From Betaproteobacteria bacterium (GTDB lineage Bacteria; Pseudomonadota; Gammaproteobacteria; Burkholderiales; Burkholderiaceae): 6,958 nucleotides of DNA. The stretch lies in the NCBI GenBank assembly GCA_018969885.1, contig JAGWXN010000182.1, positions 1-6,958 of the forward strand, read 5' to 3'. A program made the translations under genes and the position numbers. The notes beneath the pieces are model-generated. The model searched no databases, was not told where the DNA came from, and saw only the letters and a program-made list of their open reading frames with translations. The first letter of the stretch is position 1. Each line of letters opens with the position of its first letter. This document shows, one piece after another, positions 1-6,021 of the stretch.

Positions 1-684
1 GCCACGGTGCGCGCGCTCAAATATCACGGCGGCGCAGACCTGAAGTCGCTCACCCGTGAAGACCTCGGCGCGCTTGAGCGAGGGCTCGTGAATCTGGAAC
101 GCCATGTCGACAACGTGAAGCGCGTCTACGGCATCCCGTGCGTGGTCTCCATCAACCGCTTCGATGCCGACACGCCTGCGGAAATCGCGCTGATCAGGGA
201 GCGTATCTCAGCGCTGGGGGTCGACGTGGTACTCGCCACGCACTGGGCGGACGGCGGCGCGGGCGCGGCCGATCTCGCTCGTGTAGTGGTACGGCTATGC
301 GACCAGCCTTCGAGCCCGGAGTTCGTCTACAGCGATGACACGCCCTTGTGGGACAAGCTTCGTGCGGTCGCCACTCGCGTCTATCGCGCGGCCGACATCC
401 GGGCCGATGCCAAGGTACGAGCCGCCATCGACCGTCTGCAGGCCGAAGGATGGGGGCACCTGCCCGTTTGTGTCGCCAAAACCCAGATGTCTTTTTCCAC
501 CGACCCCTCGCAGCGCGGCGCGCCAGAGGGTCACACGATCGACGTGCGAGAGGTGCGGCTATCAGCCGGCGCAGGCTTCGTGGTGATGATCTGCGGTGAC
601 ATCATGACCATGCCCGGCCTGCCCAAAGTGCCGGCGGCCTCACGCATCGACTGGGTTGGTGGCAAGGTGGTCGGGCTGTCCTGA
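1..684 (+). CDS. fhs: Formate--tetrahydrofolate ligase (10-formyl-THF synthetase), C-terminal part, 5' truncated by window
   Basis: This enzyme joins formate to tetrahydrofolate using ATP, giving 10-formyl-THF for cytoplasmic one-carbon metabolism. The reading frame is open from base 1, and the first residues, ATVRALKYHGG, match the family's second signature (ATVRALK-x-[HN]-GG). Further conserved family blocks follow: VSINRFDADTPAEI, WADGGAGAADLA, LPVCVAKTQMSFSTDP, then REVRLSAGAGF and GDIMTMPGLPKVPAA near the C-terminus. The window holds 227 residues; full proteins are about 555, so roughly 330 N-terminal residues, including the P-loop, lie upstream. The GTG at 7-9 is internal to the signature and is not the real start. 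The gene ends with TGA at 682-684 and converges on the minus-strand operon, so it is probably a separate transcription unit. Identification is very secure; nothing in the visible part looks broken. Confidence 0.97.
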   Translation, partial: ATVRALKYHGGADLKSLTREDLGALERGLVNLERHVDNVKRVYGIPCVVSINRFDADTPAEIALIRERISALGVDVVLATHWADGGAGAADLARVVVRLCDQPSSPEFVYSDDTPLWDKLRAVATRVYRAADIRADAKVRAAIDRLQAEGWGHLPVCVAKTQMSFSTDPSQRGAPEGHTIDVREVRLSAGAGFVVMICGDIMTMPGLPKVPAASRIDWVGGKVVGLS

Positions 685-705
685 TAGGGCCGCAGCCCTG
701 ATCAG
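681..705. terminator. Imperfect stem-loop between convergent genes, possible bidirectional transcription end
   Basis: Bases 681-690 (CTGATAGGGC) pair with 695-699 (GCCCT) and 701-705 (ATCAG) around a four-base CGCA loop, with a single bulged G at 700. This gives ten pairs. The 5' arm begins on the last base before the fhs stop codon and includes that stop. It lies in the only convergent gap of the window, where a shared terminator would be expected. No T-run follows on either strand, so it is not a classical intrinsic terminator. It may protect a 3' end or act with Rho, or it may have no role. Confidence 0.4.
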
Positions 706-733
706 TCGCAACCCCGGTCAGCCGCTGCCCGAG

Positions 734-1822
734 TCAACTCTTGCCCTGCCCCGGCCCAAGCACCCGCCCGCGATCGGCGTCTGGCCGCGTCGGCCTGAAG
801 AGCGGTAATTCGGGCTCGGCCCAGGCCTTCGGGATTTCCCCGGGCACACACACCGACCCGATCACTGGATCATTCACCTCGCGCACATCCCCGCGAGCCC
901 GGAAATAGGCGCTGGCGTTGATCGTGGCGCCGTCGTGCACCTGCGCCGCGGCCACCCCCTCCCCGGCCAGGAGCGCGAGCGCCTCGCCAATTGGTAAAGC
1001 CTCCGCCCGACCCACGGTTTCTTCAGGCGCTGACGCACGCAGCATCAGCCAGTGACCATCCGTGCAGCGCACCGCCAGCAGCGCGTCGGGGTTCACAGCG
1101 GCCTCGCCTGAGGCACCCCAGCCATACGGGTCATTACTGCCTTCTCGCAGCGGCGCACGCCCCATCCGCTCGGTGAGCGCGAGCTGACACTCGGTCATCC
1201 GGAAAAGCGGCTCAAACAGCGCGACGTCTGCATGAGACCCTTGCTCTCCGCCCACATCGCGCTGATACAACCCGAGCGCAAGCCCGAATGCGGCCATGAG
1301 TCCAGCCGAGGTGTCAGCGAGACTGAAGCCGATGTGAATCGGTACTTCATCGGGCGACCCGGTGAGCATCACAATTCCGCTCATGGCTTCAGCGATCTTG
1401 CCGAAGCCCGGGCGCGATGCGTGCGGCCCGGTCTGTCCGAAGCCCGAAATGCTCGCCATGACGAGCCGGGGATTGATCGCGCGAAGCGCCTCCCAACCCA
1501 AACCCAACCGATCGAGTACGCCGGGGCGGTAGTTCTCGACGAGGGCATCTGCCGTGGCAATCAGCCCGAGTAGCGTTTGCCGGTCATCGGGGTTCTTTAG
1601 GTCGAGATCAACGCAGAGTTTGGCCCGCGCCGCCACGCCCCACCAGACCGCTACATCCTTCACGCTGATGCCCATCAGCCGGGCTGGATCCCCGCCGCCG
1701 GGCTTTTCGACCTTGATGACCTGTGCCCCCAGCTCCGCCATCAGGCTGCCCGCGAAAGGCCCGGCAAGCGCAAGCCCAAGCTCCACTACCTTCAGGCCTT
1801 CGAGAGGCCGGCGCGCGTTCAT
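734..1822 (-). CDS. CaiB/BaiF family (class III) CoA-transferase B, small domain shortened
   Basis: Class III CoA-transferases move CoA from a donor thioester to a carboxylate through an aspartyl-CoA anhydride intermediate; they act in the cytoplasm as interlocked dimers. The family hallmarks are in order: PLEGLKVVELG near residue 6, AELGAQVIKVEKPGGGDPAR (29-48), LDLKNP (73-78), VENYRPGVLDRLGLG (95-109), SISGFGQTGP (124-133), and LADTSAG (168-174), whose Asp170 aligns with the catalytic Asp of formyl-CoA transferase. HADVALFE (198-205) is the usual end of the large domain. The protein has 362 residues against about 400 for the family. The deficit is around residues 265-285, where the usual 'DPRF...R..N...L' stretch is absent. 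The ATG start overlaps the lyase stop in ATGA, so it is translationally coupled, and it is the last gene of the operon. The substrate is unknown. Racemase-like family members are an alternative, but the operon favours a transferase. Confidence 0.9.
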   Translation of the reverse strand: MNARRPLEGLKVVELGLALAGPFAGSLMAELGAQVIKVEKPGGGDPARLMGISVKDVAVWWGVAARAKLCVDLDLKNPDDRQTLLGLIATADALVENYRPGVLDRLGLGWEALRAINPRLVMASISGFGQTGPHASRPGFGKIAEAMSGIVMLTGSPDEVPIHIGFSLADTSAGLMAAFGLALGLYQRDVGGEQGSHADVALFEPLFRMTECQLALTERMGRAPLREGSNDPYGWGASGEAAVNPDALLAVRCTDGHWLMLRASAPEETVGRAEALPIGEALALLAGEGVAAAQVHDGATINASAYFRARGDVREVNDPVIGSVCVPGEIPKAWAEPELPLFRPTRPDADRGRVLGPGQGKS

Positions 1823-2724
1823 GAACGCCCCGCCCGCGGCACGCCAAAACGCTTGGCCTCACGCAACACATCGTGCGCGCGCGGCAACATGGCGTAGTCG
1901 ACCATGATTCCCCGGTAGCGCACAGCGGCATCCCCCTTGGCCTCAGCCGCCTCCATAGCCTCGATCAGTCCGGCGTAGTAGTCCACTTCCTCGGGCGTGG
2001 GCGCAAACACCTCGTTGGCAACCGCTACATGGGTGGGATGGATCAGGATCGCCCCCGAAAACCCCAACGACTTCGCCCGCGTCGCAAGCCTGCGTACCGC
2101 CTCGAGATCGTCAAGCGCCGTGCCGATGAGGCTTGCCATCGGCCAGCCCGCGCCGCCCGCCCGCGCATCGAGCACCATCTTGGAGGCCAGGTACAGCTGC
2201 TCCATCCCTTCGACGGTAGGCCGAAAACCCATGGCGCGCGCCACATCGCCCTCCACAACGCCACCGACAATCCCTGCCAGCGTCACGCAACGCCGGCTCG
2301 CCGCCACCAGGTGCCTGGCATCGGCCAGGCCCTCAGCGGTTTCCGGAAGCGGCATGATGGCAATGGAGCCCAGCGGCAGGCCCTCGCGACCCTCCACATA
2401 GGCAAGCACATTGTCCAGCTCTCGGATCTGTCCGACATCACGCGCCTTGGGCAGCATCACCCCGGAAAAACCGGCGGCCGCCACCGCCAGCACATCATCG
2501 CGGCCGCCCTCATCCCAGTTGTTGATACGAACGAACGCCGGGATACCCTTACCCTTCAGAACGCTGATCGCTTCCCGACATTGCGGTCGCGCGGCCACCT
2601 TGAGGGGGTGCGGCACCGCGTCCTCCAGATCGAGCACGACAGAGTCAGGACCGAACCGGTCAACGCGGTGAACCCAGTCGGTCTTGTGGGCGGGGATGAA
2701 TAACATGGATCGAAGCGGCCACAT
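1819..2724 (-). CDS. CitE/HpcH-HpaI family CoA-ester lyase
   Basis: This 301-residue protein is a TIM-barrel lyase of the citrate lyase beta / malyl-CoA lyase group, which performs Mg-dependent retro-Claisen cleavage (or the reverse condensation) of 3-hydroxyacyl-CoA thioesters. Seen in sequence: RSMLFIPAHK at the N-terminus, VVLDLEDAVP (29-38), FVRINN with Arg66, VMLPKA (89-94), Glu128 in PLPETAEG, EGDVARAMGF (158-167), and LGFSGAILIHPTHV (220-233), followed by an amphipathic C-terminal region with GIMVDYAMLPRA. Arg66, Glu128 and Asp160 are the likely CoA/substrate-binding and metal-binding residues. The Glu-to-Asp spacing is a few residues longer than in typical malyl-CoA lyases, because of an inserted GIVGGVV stretch. 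This suggests a separate branch, so I give no gene symbol. Its ATG directly follows the TAA of the small membrane gene, and it overlaps the downstream CoA-transferase by 4 bases. It probably cleaves the CoA ester made by the encoded transferases; the exact substrate is unknown. Confidence 0.88.
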   Translation of the reverse strand: MWPLRSMLFIPAHKTDWVHRVDRFGPDSVVLDLEDAVPHPLKVAARPQCREAISVLKGKGIPAFVRINNWDEGGRDDVLAVAAAGFSGVMLPKARDVGQIRELDNVLAYVEGREGLPLGSIAIMPLPETAEGLADARHLVAASRRCVTLAGIVGGVVEGDVARAMGFRPTVEGMEQLYLASKMVLDARAGGAGWPMASLIGTALDDLEAVRRLATRAKSLGFSGAILIHPTHVAVANEVFAPTPEEVDYYAGLIEAMEAAEAKGDAAVRYRGIMVDYAMLPRAHDVLREAKRFGVPRAGRS

Positions 2725-2952
2725 TTAAGGGTCCTCATGAGTGTTGTTGGAGTCTGCCCGAGGGTCGGCATCCTCGGCAGCTACGTCCCACCAATAAAGC
2801 GCGGTCAGCGCTATCGCGGCAAGCGCCACGACGCCCAGAAAAAGCGGTTCATCGACCAGATGCATCCGGACTCGCGCAACGAACGCCCACAGCGCGAGCG
2901 CGATGGCGATACAGCCCGCCCAGATCCAGCGGTTGCGACGCTGTGCGCTCAT
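2725..2952 (-). CDS. Small two-helix inner-membrane protein of the TRAP operon, function unknown
   Basis: I do not recognise this 75-residue protein as a named family. It has a basic N-terminus (QRRNR), a first hydrophobic segment at about 9-27, a short loop with RVRMHLVDEP, a second hydrophobic segment at about 36-55 ending in YWW, and a hydrophilic acidic tail rich in D, E and N. The positive-inside rule suggests a hairpin with both ends in the cytoplasm. It is supported as a real gene by an AAGGAG ribosome-binding site 8 bases ahead of its ATG, a 4-base ATGA overlap with the permease stop, and a TAA that abuts the lyase ATG. The permease already carries the DctQ-like part as a fusion, so this is not the missing small TRAP subunit. 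An accessory or stabilising role for the transporter is a guess from position alone. Confidence 0.8.
   Translation of the reverse strand: MSAQRRNRWIWAGCIAIALALWAFVARVRMHLVDEPLFLGVVALAAIALTALYWWDVAAEDADPRADSNNTHEDP
2731..2736 (-). promoter_or_regulatory. Shine-Dalgarno site of the CoA lyase (GAGGAC)
   Basis: GAGGAC lies 6 bases before the lyase ATG at 2724-2722 and inside the final codons of the small membrane gene. Together with the TAA-ATG junction it supports this start and re-initiation by ribosomes finishing the upstream gene. Confidence 0.7.
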
Positions 2953-4928
2953 GACTCGCTCTCCTTCGAAGAAGACTTTCTCCGCAATAGAGCTGGGCCG
3001 ATGATCACCCCCAGGAGCGCTGCACCCGTCAGTCGAAGCCCCAGATCAGGCATTGCCAGACAAAGCGTTGCCAGCAGCAGCGCAGCCCGGCTGACCAGAG
3101 AGAGCCGGCCCCGAAACCACCCCTCCACCGCGACTGCGAGCGCCAGCACAGCAAGGAGCGCGGCGATCGACGTCTGCACGATTGCACCCACGTCATCTTT
3201 CAGCAGCAACCCCGGGCTGTAGACAAAAATGAACGGCACCACGAAGCCGGAGATGGCTAAGCGGAGCGCCACAAAACCAGTCCGATTCAGGTCGGCGCCC
3301 GCAATGCTCGCCGCTGCATAGGCGGCAAGCGCAACCGGTGGTGTGACGTTGGCAAGAATGCCGAAATAAAACGCAAACATATGACTCGCAAATTCGGGGG
3401 CTCCCATGCGCACCAGCGCAGGCACGATCAGTACCGCCACGGTGAGATAAACCGCCGGGGTCGGGAGCCCCATGCCAAGCACCAGCGCGACCAGCGCGGT
3501 GAGAAGCAGCGCAACGAACAAGTGCCCGCTCGACACCGCAATCACGAAGTCGGCGAGCAGATTGCCCGCGCCTGATACCCAAAGCGTCCCCATCAGGATG
3601 CCGGCGGTGGTCACTGCCGCACCCACCGCAACATTGTTCGACATGGCATCAATGACCGACTCGAGGTATTGGCTCATCGGCACCCGCGTGGAACGATGCA
3701 GGAGCGACACCACGAAAAGCGCGGCCAACCCGATGAAAGCCGATAGCTGCGGAGAAGCGCCGATGAAGAGCGGCGCAATCAACGCGGCAAGCGCGATCAT
3801 GAGATGGCCGCCTGAGCGCATCGCTTCGCCGACGGTGGGGAGCTTTTCGGTGGTGGCCTGCAACCCCTGTCCGCGGATGTAGATCTCCACCTGCACATGA
3901 AGCGCGATGAAGTAGAGCAGCGCCGGAATGAGCGCGGCCACCACAATTGACCAGTAGCCAATGCCCAGCAGACCCGCCATCAGGAACGCGGCAGACCCCA
4001 TCACCGGCGGCATGATCTGCGCACCGGATGAAGCCACCGCCTCGATCGCGCCCGCCGTATGCGGCGCAAAACCGGTTCGGATCATGAGCGGGATCGTGAC
4101 GTTGCCCATGCCCACCACATTACCCACCACGCTTCCTGAGGTGGTGCCCTGGAGCGCACTCGACAGAATGGATACATGGGCAGGCCCGCCCGCACGCCGC
4201 CCGAGGAGCGCGAGCGACAACTTTTCAAAGAATTCGATGCCGTTGGTGCGAACCAGCATGGCGCCGAAAATCAGAAAAATCATGAGATAGCTGGCAGCCA
4301 CCCCGGCGGTGGGGCCGAAAATTCCGTTGTCCTGCATGAACAGCACTTCGATGAAGGTTTGCCAGCGCACGTTGGGCGCGGCAAACATTCCGGGGAAATG
4401 CTTCCCAAAGAGCGCCTGCAGTCCGAACGCGAGACACACCACCACCATCGCAAGCCCGATGAAGCGGCGCGTGACCTCAAGCGCCACCACCAGATAAACG
4501 ATTCCGATCGCGAGATCTTCGGGAAACGGAAATCCGATACGCCGGGCAAAGTCTTCATAGTCGATAAAGATGTAGACCATGCCTGCTGCCATGATCGCCA
4601 CCAGCAGCAGATCTGGCGCGAGGCTCGCCCAGCTGCGCTCGCTCCAGCGGCGTCCCCCGGCCGAGCGCAGCAGAAGCCCCACCGAGAGAATGGCCCACAC
4701 GAACGCGCAGCGCTGCAGGAAGGCGGTAAGCGAGCCAAACAGCGCGCAGTAAATCATCATCACGCCGAGAAACATCGACAAAAAGATGATGAGCGCCGCA
4801 ACCAGGCGCTGACGAAACGATCCGCGACGGATCACCGCCCGGATTGACGGCAGCGCATCGGTTGCATCCCTGAGCGAGGCGGCCGCGCGCGCCGCCTCAT
4901 CGGGGTTCCGGAGATCGTCGCGAGTCAC
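2949..4928 (-). CDS. TRAP transporter permease, fused small and large subunits (4TM/12TM, TAXI type)
   Basis: This is the membrane part of a secondary transporter that takes up substrate delivered by the neighbouring periplasmic TAXI protein, driven by an ion gradient. It has 659 residues, the usual size of fused permeases. A hydrophilic N-terminus (1-40) is followed by about four hydrophobic segments (43-170, the DctQ-like part). The DctM-like part then runs from about 205 to 575, with GTTSGSVVGNVVGMGNVTIP (261-280), SSGAQIMPPVMGSAAF (300-315), GMGLPTPAVYL (485-495) and ANVTPPVALAAYAAA (526-540). Further hydrophobic segments follow to about 648, before a charged tail. The start is GTG at 4928-4926, overlapping the TAXI stop as GTGA. 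No other start codon lies in frame between it and the preceding in-frame TAA. Only a poorly spaced GAGAAG precedes it, so translation probably depends on coupling to the TAXI gene. Confidence 0.95.
   Translation of the reverse strand: MTRDDLRNPDEAARAAASLRDATDALPSIRAVIRRGSFRQRLVAALIIFLSMFLGVMMIYCALFGSLTAFLQRCAFVWAILSVGLLLRSAGGRRWSERSWASLAPDLLLVAIMAAGMVYIFIDYEDFARRIGFPFPEDLAIGIVYLVVALEVTRRFIGLAMVVVCLAFGLQALFGKHFPGMFAAPNVRWQTFIEVLFMQDNGIFGPTAGVAASYLMIFLIFGAMLVRTNGIEFFEKLSLALLGRRAGGPAHVSILSSALQGTTSGSVVGNVVGMGNVTIPLMIRTGFAPHTAGAIEAVASSGAQIMPPVMGSAAFLMAGLLGIGYWSIVVAALIPALLYFIALHVQVEIYIRGQGLQATTEKLPTVGEAMRSGGHLMIALAALIAPLFIGASPQLSAFIGLAALFVVSLLHRSTRVPMSQYLESVIDAMSNNVAVGAAVTTAGILMGTLWVSGAGNLLADFVIAVSSGHLFVALLLTALVALVLGMGLPTPAVYLTVAVLIVPALVRMGAPEFASHMFAFYFGILANVTPPVALAAYAAASIAGADLNRTGFVALRLAISGFVVPFIFVYSPGLLLKDDVGAIVQTSIAALLAVLALAVAVEGWFRGRLSLVSRAALLLATLCLAMPDLGLRLTGAALLGVIIGPALLRRKSSSKESES
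2961..2966 (-). promoter_or_regulatory. Shine-Dalgarno site of the 75-residue membrane protein (AAGGAG)
   Basis: AAGGAG sits 8 bases before the ATG at 2952-2950, within the last codons of the permease. It is one of the best-matching sites in the operon and is the main evidence that the small gene is translated. Confidence 0.75.
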
Positions 4929-6004
4929 GGCTTCTCGGCGCCCACCGCAATTGTTTTGACAGGGTTACCCAACTCGCGATGACAGCGCTCAGCGCCGGGG
5001 TGCAAGGGAATAAACACGGTCTGCGCAGCGCGGTCGGTGAGTTTTTCCGCGCCCTTCCAGCCAGGCACCGATTCTCCCCAGATTGTCGCGGTCTTGGGCG
5101 AATAGAGTTGCATGCAAATCGCATACACCGTGGCCTCGGGCAAATCTTTGTGCACCACGTAACCCAGCGACAGCTGCACCCCCACCACTTCATCAGCCTG
5201 CCAGGCATAGGTCTTCCCCGGCATGACGTTGCGCGTCATGGTGGGGTAGTTTTCCATCAGCGACTTGAGTACCCCATCGCTCATGCTCACAATGCGCGCG
5301 GAGTGGCTCGCCGCAAACTGCGTGATCATGGGCGAGGGGTGATCTGCGGTCACGAACACCGCATCAAGCTGCCCGTCGCCCAGCATGTCCATCTGCTGAT
5401 TCCAGTCGCCGGTATGCACCAGACCACCGTTTCGCTTGAGCTGGTCATACGACAGATTCACCCCTCGAAGACCCACGTTGACCATGGTTGCGGTAAGACT
5501 GTCGGCGGGACCCACACCGATCTTCTTGTCCTTGAGATCTGCCCATGACTTGATGGACGAATTGGCCTTCACCACCATCGTCGGACTCGCGGAGGGCTTG
5601 TTCAGAAAACCGAGATAGGAGCCCATGTAGCGCAGGTCACGCATCTTGGGGCGGCGCGCGAAGGTGCGTTCTGCATTCCAGGCATCGACCACGCTTTCAC
5701 CTACGCCATGACCGATCTGTGCCTCGCCGTTCTGAATGCGTGGTGGAACGGCCGACGCCGTGCCCGGGAGTCGACGGATCTGGATGGTCTGCCCCGGAAA
5801 TGAGCGCTTGATGGCCTCTTCCATCACGACGAATGCGAGATCGCTGGTGCTGCCGGAGGACCCCCGCCCGATCAGGGTGATCGCCTCGGGCGTCTGCTGC
5901 GCGCAAGCGAGCCCCGAGGCGCCGAGTAACGCTGTGAGCGCAAGGATGCCCCAAGGCCGGCTAAGCGCGCGACTGCGGGGTTTGAATGTCTTCGGATCGG
6001 TCAT
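4925..6004 (-). CDS. TAXI family TRAP transporter solute-binding protein
   Basis: This is the periplasmic receptor that binds the substrate and hands it to the fused permease encoded immediately downstream. The 359-residue protein begins with a basic region (KPRSRALSRP), a hydrophobic core (WGILALTALLGASGLA) and an ACA-QQ signal peptidase I site, cleaving after residue 35. The residues before Cys34 do not fit a lipobox, so it is probably soluble. Mature family features follow: ITLIGRGSSGSTSDLA just after cleavage, GTASAVPPRIQNGEAQIG (81-98), SWADLKDKKIGVGPADS (153-169), DGQLDAVFVTADHPSP (210-225) and the C-terminal IPLHPGAERCHRE (332-344), typical of TAXI proteins. The ATG is supported by an AGAGGAG site 6 bases upstream. 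TAXI proteins studied elsewhere bind organic acids or amino acids; the ligand here cannot be deduced, but the flanking CoA-transferases and lyase point to a carboxylate. Confidence 0.93.
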   Translation of the reverse strand: MTDPKTFKPRSRALSRPWGILALTALLGASGLACAQQTPEAITLIGRGSSGSTSDLAFVVMEEAIKRSFPGQTIQIRRLPGTASAVPPRIQNGEAQIGHGVGESVVDAWNAERTFARRPKMRDLRYMGSYLGFLNKPSASPTMVVKANSSIKSWADLKDKKIGVGPADSLTATMVNVGLRGVNLSYDQLKRNGGLVHTGDWNQQMDMLGDGQLDAVFVTADHPSPMITQFAASHSARIVSMSDGVLKSLMENYPTMTRNVMPGKTYAWQADEVVGVQLSLGYVVHKDLPEATVYAICMQLYSPKTATIWGESVPGWKGAEKLTDRAAQTVFIPLHPGAERCHRELGNPVKTIAVGAEKP

Positions 6005-6010
6005 GATGGT

Positions 6011-6017
6011 CTCCTCT
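6011..6017 (-). promoter_or_regulatory. Shine-Dalgarno site of the TAXI gene (AGAGGAG)
   Basis: AGAGGAG lies 6 bases before the ATG at 6004-6002, inside the 17-bp gap after the CoA-transferase A stop. It fixes the start of the signal peptide. The gap is too short to leave room for a separate promoter, so the transporter is probably co-transcribed with the upstream CoA-transferase. Confidence 0.8.
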
Positions 6018-6021
6018 TGTT

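Noticed and set aside
1873..2703. 276-residue open frame on the plus strand opposite the CoA lyase
   Set aside because: It is fully antisense to a gene with strong family motifs, its translation is rich in His/Arg/Gln without recognisable domains, and such long antisense frames are common in GC-rich DNA.
2725..2952. The small membrane protein as a separate DctQ subunit
   Set aside because: It has only two hydrophobic segments against four in DctQ, and the permease N-terminus already supplies that domain.
2737..3222. 161-residue plus-strand frame covering the small membrane gene and the permease end
   Set aside because: The opposite-strand reading has the ribosome-binding site, coupled junctions and membrane segments; this one has low-complexity Ser/Arg-rich sequence.
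4176..4847. 223-residue open frame on the plus strand opposite the TRAP permease
   Set aside because: The composition is dominated by H, R, E and Q, as expected for the reverse of a hydrophobic coding sequence, and no domain is recognisable.
5222..5240. Seven-base inverted repeat CATGACG / CGTCATG with a five-base loop
   Set aside because: It lies inside the conserved TAXI coding sequence with no promoter or junction nearby, so it is most simply a chance match.
5890..5920. Lipoprotein signal (Cys34) in the TAXI protein
   Set aside because: The residues before the Cys are G-L-A, with Gly at the -3 position where Leu/Val/Ile is expected, while ACA-QQ fits a signal peptidase I site.
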